From JBEIJQ01 sp040380145 (GTDB lineage: Bacteria; Bacteroidota; Bacteroidia; Chitinophagales; Saprospiraceae), in NCBI GenBank assembly GCA_040380145.1, contig JBEIJQ010000069.1, forward strand, positions 1 to 16,116: DNA of 16,116 nt. The letters run 5' to 3'. The position numbers and the translations under genes are program-made. Of the stretch, positions 1 to 7,445 are shown piece after piece. Numbering within the stretch: position 1 is the first letter of the stretch; every line of letters starts with the position of its first letter. The notes under the pieces were generated by a model. That model did not search any database. It saw only the letters and a program-made list of their open reading frames with translations, and was not told the DNA's origin.

Positions 1-564
1 ACGGGCGAACGACAGGTATTGGATGGCCGTCCACAGCGTTTCGAAGCGGATCCAGCGGGTGAGCGGGCCGGGGCGTTCGGCATAAGGTCCGTACCCCAGC
101 ACCAGATCGGTTTCGGGGCCGAAGGCAGCGACCATCCGTACGGCCCAATCGGGACCCACCGCGCAATCGGTGTCGGTCAGCAGCACCAACCCGTGGCGTG
201 CCGCCGAAACCCCGGCGGCCAGCGCGTTTTTCTTGCCTGCCCACGGCCTCGGAGCATCTGGCCCGAGGCGCAATACTCGCAGCATGGGGAAGCGCTGCCC
301 GAATTCCGCCAGCACCTCCGCCGTCCCGTCGGACGAGGCATCGTCCACCACGATGAGCTCCCATTCCGACAGCCCCCGTTGGGCGAGCCAGCCCGGCAGG
401 TGCGCCCACAGGTTGTCGGCCTCGTCGCGCGCGCACACCACGATGCTCACCGGCGGTGGTGGGGAAGCGCCGCGCTCCGGGGCCTTGGATGGCATTTTGG
501 CCAACCCGCGTACCAACCATCCCCAAAAAAGGAGCTGTACCGTCAAAAAAACAGCGTGGATCAT
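1..564 (-). CDS. Glycosyltransferase family 2, C-terminus cut by the window edge
   Basis: The first 188 residues of a GT-A fold glycosyltransferase are present; the gene runs off the left edge. After an N-terminal hydrophobic stretch (about residues 3-20, probably a membrane anchor) the family 2 landmarks appear in order: VSIVVCARDEADNL (39-52, nucleotide-sugar binding), VVDDASSDGT (72-81), GKKNAL (110-115) and the metal-binding DxD-type motif LTDTDC (129-134). This family transfers a sugar from a nucleotide-activated donor at the cytoplasmic face of the membrane; the acceptor cannot be told from sequence. The ATG at 564-562 is chosen because it places the hydrophobic segment at the very N-terminus. 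It is divergent from the OmpA-type lipoprotein gene, with 62 bp between start codons. Family assignment is secure; specificity is unknown. Confidence 0.9.
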   Translation of the reverse strand, partial: MIHAVFLTVQLLFWGWLVRGLAKMPSKAPERGASPPPPVSIVVCARDEADNLWAHLPGWLAQRGLSEWELIVVDDASSDGTAEVLAEFGQRFPMLRVLRLGPDAPRPWAGKKNALAAGVSAARHGLVLLTDTDCAVGPDWAVRMVAAFGPETDLVLGYGPYAERPGPLTRWIRFETLWTAIQYLSFAR

Positions 565-626
565 GGGCGATAAAGGTAGCGATTTGGCTAAAATTTAGTT
601 TTTTTGCAGTGTAAAACCCAATATAC
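565..626. promoter_or_regulatory. Divergent intergenic region with weak promoter candidates
   Basis: This 62-bp AT-rich spacer separates the divergent glycosyltransferase and OmpA-type lipoprotein genes, so it must hold both promoters unless one is elsewhere. On the minus strand TAAATTTT (597-590) resembles the Bacteroidota -7 box TAnnTTTG, with a TTG about 21 bp upstream (621-619). On the plus strand TAGTTTTT (596-603) matches 7 of 8 positions but has no good -33 partner. The two candidates overlap. No Shine-Dalgarno sequence is visible. The element assignment is weak. Confidence 0.3.
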
Positions 627-1601
627 ATGAAACACGCCCTTTTCCCCGTCTTTTTCTTGCTGCTGGCGCTCAGCGCCTGTGTGTCTTCCAAAAAATACAA
701 GGAACTGGAAGCCCAGAACAACAAAGCCAACGCGCGCCTGCGCGATTCCACGAACGCCTTGCGCAACATCCGCGCCCTGTACGGCAACGAACAGCGCACC
801 AATGGCGATCTCGCAAAAGAAAAAGCCAAACTCCAGCAGGAGATCGAAACCCTCCGCAAGCGCCACGCCGCGGAAATGGACGAACAGTTGAAGCTGCGCA
901 AAAAATTGGAGGAAGACTCGCGCTTGGAAATCAGCAACTGCGAAGAACGCCTCAATGCTCTGCAAGGCGACAAGGTCGGACTCGAAAAAAGTTTGGCCGA
1001 ACGGGAAAAAAAAGTCCGTGAACTGGAAAAAGCCCTCTCCGAACGGGAGGCGCTGCTCAAAAAATTGGAGGCCGACCTGCGCGAACGTGAACAACGGGTC
1101 AAAGAACTCGAAGACCTCCTCTCCGCCCAAAAACAAAAGCTCACCGAGCTGCGCGACCGCATCCGACAGGCGCTGCGCGGTTTCGAGGGCAGCAACGACA
1201 TCACCGTCGAGGAAAAAGACGGCAAGGTCTATGTCTCGCTCAGCCAAAAACTGCTCTTTGCCACCGGCAGCAAAGTCATCGACCGAAAAGGCAAGGAAGC
1301 CTTGGCCAAACTTTCCGAGGTGCTCGTGAAAAACAGCGACTTGGCCATCACCGTCGAAGGCCATACCGACAGCGACGGCGAAGACCAACTCAACTGGGAC
1401 CTCAGCGTGGGACGCGCCACCGCCATCGTGGCCGAGCTCCTGAAAAACGGTGTGGATCCCACCCGGATCACCGCCGCGGGCCGTGGCAAACACGCCCCCA
1501 AAGTGCCCAACAACTCCCCGGAAAACAAGGCCATCAACCGCCGCAGCGAGATCATCCTCTCGCCCGACCTAAACGAGTTGTTCAAACTGCTCGAAGATTG
1601 A
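627..1601 (+). CDS. OmpA-family lipoprotein with long periplasmic coiled coil
   Basis: A 324-residue outer-membrane lipoprotein that should clamp the membrane to peptidoglycan. Residues 1-17 are a hydrophobic signal ending in the lipobox LSAC (15-18), so Cys18 would be lipidated. Residues about 22-178 are rich in Lys, Glu, Leu and Arg with heptad-like spacing and look like one long coiled coil. The C-terminal OmpA-like peptidoglycan-binding domain (about 200-312) carries EGHTD (244-248), NWDLSVGRA (256-264) and NRRSEIIL (304-311), including the Asp and Arg that contact diaminopimelate in the family. There is no beta-barrel, so this is a Pal-like protein with a spacer, not classical OmpA. The ATG at 627 directly precedes the signal peptide. 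The next gene starts 19 bp downstream on the same strand, so cotranscription is likely. Confidence 0.92.
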   Translation: MKHALFPVFFLLLALSACVSSKKYKELEAQNNKANARLRDSTNALRNIRALYGNEQRTNGDLAKEKAKLQQEIETLRKRHAAEMDEQLKLRKKLEEDSRLEISNCEERLNALQGDKVGLEKSLAEREKKVRELEKALSEREALLKKLEADLREREQRVKELEDLLSAQKQKLTELRDRIRQALRGFEGSNDITVEEKDGKVYVSLSQKLLFATGSKVIDRKGKEALAKLSEVLVKNSDLAITVEGHTDSDGEDQLNWDLSVGRATAIVAELLKNGVDPTRITAAGRGKHAPKVPNNSPENKAINRRSEIILSPDLNELFKLLED

Positions 1602-1620
1602 TCCACCCAAAATCGACCAT

Positions 1621-2142
1621 ATGCTCGGAACAGGATCCCGCATCACTTACACCGGCTTCGGCGACGGTGTGGTGCTCCGCCGCAACGCCGACCTCTATGA
1701 GGTCTGCTTCATCACCCTCGGCATCAAAGAAATCCCCGTGGACAGCGAACGCATCCACGTCATCGAACGCATCGCCCCGGCCGAGGAAACGGATTTCGGC
1801 CCCATCGAAAAGGCACTGATCAATGTGCTGCGCGCATGGTCCGATATTCCGGAGCCCGTGCTGCTCGGCGACCGCTGGCAGGGCGGCACCCTGCTGATGC
1901 AGCCCAAAGATACTGGCCTCAAACCCAAGGAAGTGCCGATCGAGGTGTTCTTCAACAAGATCATCATGACACGCGACCGCTTGCGCGTGATGGAGCAGCG
2001 GATCAACAGCAGCAAACTTTCCGAAGAGGAAAAAATCAATCTCCAGCAGTACATCACCAAGATATACGGCTCGCTGACCACCTTCAATGTCCTCTTCAAG
2101 TTCAAAGAGGACTATTTCGTCGGAGAAAGCGGAAAAGACTGA
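1621..2142 (+). CDS. Conserved Bacteroidota protein of unknown function
   Basis: A 173-residue soluble protein with no signal peptide or membrane segment. The first about 50 residues look like a small beta-barrel: GSRITYTGFGDGVVL (5-19) followed by alternating strands resembles the SH3/Tudor-like folds found in CarD-type and helicase-associated modules. This is a resemblance in pattern, not a family assignment. The rest is mostly helical and charged, with RDRLRVMEQRIN followed by an ordered QQYITKIYGSLTTFNVLF tract near the C-terminus. The low-complexity-free, well-structured composition suggests a genuine conserved protein. I cannot assign a function. It follows the OmpA-type lipoprotein gene by 19 bp and probably shares its transcript, and it converges on the beta-barrel gene with 9 bp between stop codons and no visible terminator hairpin. 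Confidence 0.75.
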   Translation: MLGTGSRITYTGFGDGVVLRRNADLYEVCFITLGIKEIPVDSERIHVIERIAPAEETDFGPIEKALINVLRAWSDIPEPVLLGDRWQGGTLLMQPKDTGLKPKEVPIEVFFNKIIMTRDRLRVMEQRINSSKLSEEEKINLQQYITKIYGSLTTFNVLFKFKEDYFVGESGKD

Positions 2143-2151
2143 AAACCGGGC

Positions 2152-3052
2152 TCAGAAGCCGAAGCCGATGAACAACTTGAAGCCCATGTTGCGGTCCACC
2201 GTGTTCAAAAAGGTATTGGGCCGCACCAAGGAACGGTCGTTGCGGTTGTCGGTGATGTCGAGCAGACTGTACTGCCAACGGAAACCGAAGCGCAGCGAGC
2301 CGGAAAACCGATAGGTGGCGCCGATGTTGATCCCCAGATCGAACGGCTTGTAGGGCATTTTGCCGATCTGGTCGAGCTCCGCCTGGGTCTCGAAATAGTG
2401 TGCGCCCAGGATATTGGGGTACTGGAAGTTGTCGCCGTTGACCACCACGGAAGAAACCGCGTTGGTTTTGGCCGCGCCCGCTTCGTCGCGTCCGTACCTA
2501 TAGTCCAAGTCGTATTCGATGGTCTGGTTGCCCAGCTCCGGATCGCCTGTGTAGCGGGAATTGCCCACCGCGGTGGCCCCGAACAAAAGACCGAAACTCG
2601 GCCCGGCGGAGATTTCCAGCTTGTTGTCGATCGCTTCAAAGCCGAACATCAGAGGCATTTCCACGTAATTGAGCGTGGGATTGAGCGATTGTGTGCGCCG
2701 CCCTTGGGTGAGCAGGGGAAAGCCGAAAGCCAGTGGCTGTTGGTAAGAAGGCCCTTCGAAAGTGGTCGGGGTGCCTTTCTGGACATAGTTCAGTTCGGCC
2801 TGCACCGACATGCGCGGTCCGATCCGGTAGCGCGCATAGCCTCCGGCCATCAAGCGGAAGCCCAATCGTCTGGACTCCAGCCCGTTGCCAAGCGAATCGG
2901 TTTCGGAGGCGCCCACTGCCGAGGCTAGGTTCACGCCGGCCTTGATGCCGAATTCCCATTTTTTTTGGGAAAAAAGAGGGGGAAGAAAAAAACAGCAGCA
3001 GGCCCAAAAGAGCGAACCGCGAAAGGTGTTGGGTGCGAAGGTGCATTTGCAT
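2152..3052 (-). CDS. Outer-membrane beta-barrel protein (PorT/OMP_b-brl_2 type), frameshifted near the signal peptide
   Basis: An outer-membrane barrel split over two frames. The start ATG at 3052 overlaps the stop of the upstream Omp85 gene (TGATG) and begins a typical signal peptide, MQMHLRTQHLSRFALLGLLL. The mature part is read in another frame and starts KKWEFGIKAGVN, with barrel-strand patterns (QAELNYVQKG, YVEMPLMFGF, ISAGPSFGLLFG, FDLGINIGATYRF, FGFRWQYSLLDI) and a final Phe (FKLFIGFGF) as expected of a Bam substrate. Removing one base from the T7 run (2986-2992), the C5 run (2978-2982) or the T6 run just after it on the minus strand gives a join ending FSQ-KKWEFG, a good signal-peptidase site, and a 299-residue protein. 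Removing one from the A8 run (2959-2966) also restores frame but gives a poorer cleavage site. The only in-frame alternative start of the mature frame, GTG at 2934, would lack export. The ligand is unknown. Confidence 0.82.
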
Positions 3053-4464
3053 CAAAAGTTGCCTTTGAGCCGCAAATATAGCCCTTTTTCACCCAGAAAA
3101 TTGACGGTGTAATCGGCTTGGAAAACAGCGTTGTACATCAGCACCAGATCCAGCGAAAGGCCTGTACCCCCCAACAGGCGGTTGGAAAGGGGATTGCCCT
3201 CGGCGTAGTAGCGGTCCCAAACATACCCGAGATCGCCGTGCCAACGGCAGTACAGCCGCAACGGAATGTTCCGGAGCGCTTTCAAGGGAAATTTGGGCAC
3301 TTTCACCTCAACATCCAGTGCTTTGAAGTGCACGTCCGATTGAAAAAGGGCGTAATCCTGCCCGTTTACCACATAATATTGGTATCCGCGCACGAAATCG
3401 TTGAAATAACCGAGAGCAACCTGGTTGTAAAAGGGCTGCCGAGGCCCGTACAGGAGCGCTTTTCGCCCCTGCGCCCACAGTGAGACGTGCCAGCGTTTGT
3501 GCAGGGGCAGATACAGCCCGGCGGCTGCGGAAACGAACAACTGGTTGGCCCCGTCCAAAGGCGGCACGCCGACTTTTTCCACTATCCCGCGCAGGTAATA
3601 CCCTTTGGTGGGGTAAGGGCGCACATCGCGGCGGTCGTAGGCGAAACGGTATTTCAGGTTAAGGGTCTGCTGATGTGTTTTCCCGTCCAAAAAATAATCG
3701 GGGTTCAGTCGGGCCACCGTGTCGCCGATGTGCAGGTCGAGGTAGTTGATCCCCAGTTCGTGCCGGCCGTACAGCCCCCTGCGATAGATGATCGATCCGC
3801 CCACTCGAAAACGCCGGAACTGCCGATCTGAGGTTTCGAAGTCTTGGAAAAAAAGCAGTTTGTTGTCCTGACAAGCGTAGGCCAGTTCTTTGTTGTCGGA
3901 ATACAATACATTGAAGCTGAAACCGATGGGTTTGTCGGGCCGCACGAGCGGCAGGCGGTAATCGAATTCCAGTTTGCGGGTGTAGCCCAATTGCGCGGTG
4001 AAGCTGATGGGGTCGTTGCGGCCGGTAAAATTCGCCCAATCGAGGTAAAGGGCCCCGTTGATGCGGTTGAGCTTGCGGCCCATTTCCACCCACCATACAT
4101 TGAAATTGCGGTCGGCCAGTTCCACGCTGGGCCAGGGTATGATGTACCAGATCTCGGAAACTTTGGCCTGCACGGTGATGTGGCGTCCTTCCCAGCGCAC
4201 CACATTGAGGGTCGCGGCACTGAAAAGCCCCGTGTTCAGGAGCAGCCGCTCATTGGTTTTCAGCGCGGGCATGAGTTCGGACAACAAGACGGAGTCGCCC
4301 GGACGAATGTTCATTTCCCGCAGCATATAGGGCGCTCGGGTCTTCTTGTTGCCGACGAACTCCACGCTGTCGAGGTACACATACGCCGATTGGGCCCGCA
4401 GGCCGAGCGCGAGACCGCAGATCAGCAGCGGTACGAGGAGCAGGCTCTTGGGGCAGCGGGGCAT
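3052..4464 (-). CDS. Omp85-superfamily (BamA/TamA-like) outer-membrane protein with one POTRA domain
   Basis: A 470-residue outer-membrane protein. A signal peptide ends near LRAQ-SA (residues 22-27), a typical Bacteroidota cleavage site. Residues about 27-105 form a single POTRA-like domain (YLDSVEFVGNKKT followed by a helix-strand pattern), much less than the five POTRA domains of BamA. The rest is a 16-strand-type barrel with the Omp85 hallmarks YDRRDVRPYPTKGYYL (276-291) and the loop-6 motif VRGY (358-361), and the chain ends in Phe. The family inserts or translocates proteins or lipids across the outer membrane. The small size and single POTRA suggest a specialised accessory member, not the essential BamA. 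The stop overlaps the start of the following barrel gene (TGATG), which implies translational coupling and possibly a dedicated partner. The trmB stop lies 16 bp upstream. Confidence 0.88.
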   Translation of the reverse strand: MPRCPKSLLLVPLLICGLALGLRAQSAYVYLDSVEFVGNKKTRAPYMLREMNIRPGDSVLLSELMPALKTNERLLLNTGLFSAATLNVVRWEGRHITVQAKVSEIWYIIPWPSVELADRNFNVWWVEMGRKLNRINGALYLDWANFTGRNDPISFTAQLGYTRKLEFDYRLPLVRPDKPIGFSFNVLYSDNKELAYACQDNKLLFFQDFETSDRQFRRFRVGGSIIYRRGLYGRHELGINYLDLHIGDTVARLNPDYFLDGKTHQQTLNLKYRFAYDRRDVRPYPTKGYYLRGIVEKVGVPPLDGANQLFVSAAAGLYLPLHKRWHVSLWAQGRKALLYGPRQPFYNQVALGYFNDFVRGYQYYVVNGQDYALFQSDVHFKALDVEVKVPKFPLKALRNIPLRLYCRWHGDLGYVWDRYYAEGNPLSNRLLGGTGLSLDLVLMYNAVFQADYTVNFLGEKGLYLRLKGNF

Positions 4465-4480
4465 ACGGCGGAAAATGGCA

Positions 4481-5173
4481 TCAGGGCAGCGCGAAACGGA
4501 CGTATTTGATGGTTTTGCCCGCGAGCAGATGCCCCCTTTCGTAGTGGGTCCGGTGCGCCAGTTCGGGATATGCCAACGGACCTGCGTAAATGTCGTGGTT
4601 GCAGTACAGGATCTGTGCTTTTTCTTCTGCCAGCGTTTCGAGGGTGTAGGCGAAGAGGCCGTCGTCGTCGGTTTTCAAGTGGACGATCCCGCCCGGGCAC
4701 AGCACTTGGCGGTAGAGCGACAGGAAACGGGGCGAGGTGAGCCTTTTGCGGGCCTTGCCCGCGCGCGGATACGGATCGGGAAAGGTGATCCAGATTTCGG
4801 ACACTTCCCCGGGCGCGAAAAACAGGGCCAAGAACTCGATCTGCGAACGGATAAAGGCAGCGTTGTCCAAGCCCTCCGATTGCGCAACGGTGGCGCCTTT
4901 CCACAGGCGATTGCCTTTCAGGTCGATGCCGATGAAACAAGTTTCGGTACGGTCGCGCGCCATGGACAAGGTGTAATCGCCCTTGCCGCAAGCCAGTTCG
5001 AGGACGATGGGCGCTTCGGGACGGCCAAAGTGCCGATCGGCCCATGCGCCGCCGAGAGAAACCGTTTGGTCCCTATGGTCGAGCAGGCAAGGCTGCTCCA
5101 TCGAAGGGTTTTGATATACATTGGGCAGGGTGCCCAATTCGGCGAATCGTTGGAGTTTGTTTTTTTTGGACAT
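4481..5173 (-). CDS. trmB: tRNA (guanine(46)-N7)-methyltransferase
   Basis: A 230-residue SAM-dependent enzyme that makes m7G at position 46 in the variable loop of tRNAs. The Rossmann motif I is ELACGKG (59-65), followed by IGIDLKG (81-87), where the acidic residue binds the SAM ribose. The family signature FPDPYP (131-136) stands where many homologues have FPDPWP, then KARKRLTSPRF, LKTDD (166-170) and the C-terminal RTHYE...G (208-219) expected in TrmB. The ATG at 5173-5171 is chosen because MSKKNKLQRFAEL matches the usual N-terminus of Bacteroidota TrmB; an in-frame extension upstream to 5359 would overlap the sulfotransferase gene and is rejected. It sits 25 bp after the sulfotransferase stop and 16 bp before the Omp85 gene, a housekeeping enzyme inside an envelope gene run. 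Confidence 0.95.
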   Translation of the reverse strand: MSKKNKLQRFAELGTLPNVYQNPSMEQPCLLDHRDQTVSLGGAWADRHFGRPEAPIVLELACGKGDYTLSMARDRTETCFIGIDLKGNRLWKGATVAQSEGLDNAAFIRSQIEFLALFFAPGEVSEIWITFPDPYPRAGKARKRLTSPRFLSLYRQVLCPGGIVHLKTDDDGLFAYTLETLAEEKAQILYCNHDIYAGPLAYPELAHRTHYERGHLLAGKTIKYVRFALP

Positions 5174-5198
5174 AAAAAAAGCGGATGGAAAAGTGCGA

Positions 5199-5948
5199 TC
5201 AGGGCCAATAAGGGATCGGCCGGCCCAGAAAAGCCTCCAGTTCGGGTTTGGCCTCGCGATATATCCGGGCCAGTTCGTCGCGGATCCCGTCGGGGAACGG
5301 CTGTCCGAAAGCGGCGGTATTGACCCTTTCTTCGGCGATCCGGGGCCGGAAGCCGGCATCCACGCCCAAGAAGCCGAACAGGTTGGCCAGCACCTCGTCG
5401 GGCTTTTGCAGGAGTTCTTCGTAGATCAGCACATGGAGCTGGCCGGAGGGGAAAACATCCAGCCAGGGGCGCAGGTAATGCACATAAAGGCCCCTTTCCA
5501 CATAGGCGAAGGGCGAAACGGAGGGTGTGAAAGACAGTGTCGGGGCGGGCTTTTTTTCCACAAAAACCTCTTCCGGCGAGCGTGTTTCCAGGCCGTTTTT
5601 CACCGAAAAATAATAATTGGAAACGGCTCGTTCCACCGGTTCGCGAAGGATGACCAAGGCTTTGGCGTCTGGAAAACGGTCCAGCATCCGCGAGGCGGAT
5701 CCGGGTATTTCCAGGTAGCTGGTGCTTTTCTCTCCGAAAGCCCGGTGCCCGGGTTCGGGGGGGTAATGCTTTTCCAGATATTCGGAAAATGCCCGGTCGG
5801 AGAGGTCTTGCGACAAAAAGAACTTGGGCTCGGGGCGCACGGGCTTGGCCATGCAGATTTCCGGATGTTGGTCGAGCAGATCGTACAGCATGGTCGTGCC
5901 GCTCCGCTGGGCTCCTATGACGGCGAAAAATCGGCTTTGGGGGGACAT
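5199..5948 (-). CDS. PAPS-dependent sulfotransferase, carbohydrate (heparan N-/O-sulfotransferase-like) type
   Basis: A 249-residue cytosolic sulfotransferase. The 5'-phosphosulfate loop is GAQRSGTT (12-19), and the 3'-phosphate site is ILREPVERAVSNYYF (100-114), with Arg102 and Ser110 as the expected contacts. GEKSTSYL (72-79) lines up with the EKS(A/P)xYF catalytic segment of heparan sulfate N-deacetylase/N-sulfotransferases and 3-O-sulfotransferases, where the Glu is the catalytic base. GLYVHYLRPWLDVFP (153-167) also matches that branch. It should therefore move sulfate from PAPS to a sugar hydroxyl or amino group, not to a small phenol; the actual acceptor is unknown. The domain is complete. 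It lies 30 bp after the M20 peptidase stop in the same run of genes. A G7 run within it (5757-5763) is in frame. Confidence 0.9.
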   Translation of the reverse strand: MSPQSRFFAVIGAQRSGTTMLYDLLDQHPEICMAKPVRPEPKFFLSQDLSDRAFSEYLEKHYPPEPGHRAFGEKSTSYLEIPGSASRMLDRFPDAKALVILREPVERAVSNYYFSVKNGLETRSPEEVFVEKKPAPTLSFTPSVSPFAYVERGLYVHYLRPWLDVFPSGQLHVLIYEELLQKPDEVLANLFGFLGVDAGFRPRIAEERVNTAAFGQPFPDGIRDELARIYREAKPELEAFLGRPIPYWP

Positions 5949-5978
5949 TCGGGCTATGTTTTTGGCAAAAAAAGCGCG

Positions 5979-7433
5979 TTACTGCGCGATGGAATTTTTC
6001 AAAAGTTGGTGGTAAAACCGGACCATCCTGCGGAAGTTGTCTGCCCCGATGCGTTCGTCGCGGCCGTGGATACGGGCATAATCGTCGGGGCGCATTTCGA
6101 CGGGCGCGAACCGATAGAGCTGCTCGCTGATCCGCGTGAAGTGCCGGGCGTCCGTCGCACCCGTCATCAGCGAGGGGGCCACCACCACCTCGGGGTACAA
6201 TTGGCGCAGGGTGGTCTGCAGGATCCGGAAACCGTATGCGTCGGTAGGCGACAGCGGCGGTGGTTCGGACACCACCGCGCCGGTATCGATCCGTACTTCG
6301 GGGCCGACCACGCGGCGAACATGCTGCACCACATCGCTCACGGTTTCGCCCGGCAAGATACGGAAATTCACGGTGGCCGATGCTCCGGTGGGCAGCACGT
6401 TTTCGGCGAAACCGCCCTCTATGACCGTGGGAGCCGTACTCGTGCGCAGCAGCGCGTCGAATTCCGGTCTCCGCGACAGCGTTCGGGTCAGGTACGGAGC
6501 AGAGAGCCACCTGTTGGCGAACAAAGCCCGGTGCCACGGATCCATTTCCGGACCGGCGAAATCGAACAGGCGGCCGATGGGTCCGTCGAGGTGTGCGGGC
6601 ATGGGGTTTTCGGCAAGGGCCGTCAGGGCGGCGGCCAAACTTCCGATCGCCGTTTTCGCTGGCGGCAGCGATGAGTGCCCGCCCGTGGCCTGTACCTGCA
6701 GGCGCAGGGTGAGATACCCCTTTTCGCCGATGCTCACGAGAGCCACCGGCCGATCCGTTCCGGGCAACAGCCCGGTGGCGATGTGGGTTCCCTCGTCGAG
6801 GACATACTCGAAGCGTATGCCCGCCTGTTCGAAGGCCAATGCAGCAGCCTGTCCGCCCATTTTTCCCCCGACCTCTTCGTCTTGTCCGAACAGCAGGTAA
6901 ACTGTCCTTTGGGGCACGGTCCCTTCCGCCAGCAGCAACTCCACTGCTTCGAGAATGGCGAACAGAGCGCTTTTGTCGTCTATCGCGCCACGGCCGTACA
7001 AGTATCCTTCGTGGAGGGCGCCGCTGAAGGGCGGCCGTGTCCAAGCGTCGATTTCTGAAGAATCCACGGGCACCACATCGAAATGGGCCATCAGCAGGAT
7101 GGGCTTGAGGTTGGGGTCGCGGCCTTCCCATTTGTAGAGCAGCCCGTACCGGTTGACGGTGCTTCGCCGCAGTTGGGCCCGGATGTGCACATACTGCGTG
7201 TCGAGCAGCCGATGGAAGGCCGTTACGGCCGCCGTGTCCAGGCGGTATCGCCGCGACACGGTGGGGATCTGCAGGCCCAACGACAGGCGTTCAAGTGCTT
7301 TTTCGGGTACTTGGCAGGGGGCCACCGGCGTGGCCGGGATCTGTACCGACACGAAGGTGGCGGTATTGTAGGCCACCATGCCGCCCGTTACGAACAGCAC
7401 CAGCAGGGCAATAGAAAGCAGCAAACGGCGCAT
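5979..7433 (-). CDS. M20 family zinc metallopeptidase (PM20D1/carboxypeptidase-S-like), membrane anchored
   Basis: A 484-residue di-zinc amidase or peptidase with an uncleaved-looking N-terminal hydrophobic segment (about 4-22), so it is probably anchored in the inner membrane with the catalytic domain in the periplasm. Zinc ligands and catalytic residues are visible: HFDVVPV (117-123, with the Asp two after His), GRGAIDDK (147-154, bridging Asp), GQDEEVGG (183-190, general base and ligand Glu), VLDEG (211-215) and IHGRDERI (455-462, final His). The bacterial insert domain GGHSSLPP lies between. The long first lobe and the HFDVVPV form place it with the PM20D1/carboxypeptidase S branch, whose known substrates are peptides or N-acyl amino acids. 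Substrate here is unknown. It lies 12 bp after the AsmA-family gene. Confidence 0.92.
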   Translation of the reverse strand: MRRLLLSIALLVLFVTGGMVAYNTATFVSVQIPATPVAPCQVPEKALERLSLGLQIPTVSRRYRLDTAAVTAFHRLLDTQYVHIRAQLRRSTVNRYGLLYKWEGRDPNLKPILLMAHFDVVPVDSSEIDAWTRPPFSGALHEGYLYGRGAIDDKSALFAILEAVELLLAEGTVPQRTVYLLFGQDEEVGGKMGGQAAALAFEQAGIRFEYVLDEGTHIATGLLPGTDRPVALVSIGEKGYLTLRLQVQATGGHSSLPPAKTAIGSLAAALTALAENPMPAHLDGPIGRLFDFAGPEMDPWHRALFANRWLSAPYLTRTLSRRPEFDALLRTSTAPTVIEGGFAENVLPTGASATVNFRILPGETVSDVVQHVRRVVGPEVRIDTGAVVSEPPPLSPTDAYGFRILQTTLRQLYPEVVVAPSLMTGATDARHFTRISEQLYRFAPVEMRPDDYARIHGRDERIGADNFRRMVRFYHQLLKNSIAQ

Positions 7434-7445
7434 GTCCTTATCCGA

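Noticed and set aside
588..1493. 301-residue open frame on the minus strand
   Set aside because: It is antisense to the OmpA-type lipoprotein; the coiled-coil codon pattern leaves the opposite strand open and gives a Phe/Gly-rich nonsense protein.
5174..5359. N-terminal extension of TrmB
   Set aside because: It reads through the intergenic gap and into the sulfotransferase gene in another frame; the TrmB family starts at MSKKNKLQ.
5757..5763. G7 run as a third frameshift site
   Set aside because: The sulfotransferase frame is continuous across it (HYPPEPG), with family motifs on both sides.
5121..6674. 517-residue open frame on the plus strand
   Set aside because: Antisense to the sulfotransferase and peptidase genes, with no domain or signal.
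4918..7131. 737-residue open frame on the minus strand
   Set aside because: It is out of frame with trmB, the sulfotransferase and the M20 peptidase, all of which show clear family motifs; its Arg/Pro-rich composition is typical of a shadow in GC-rich DNA.
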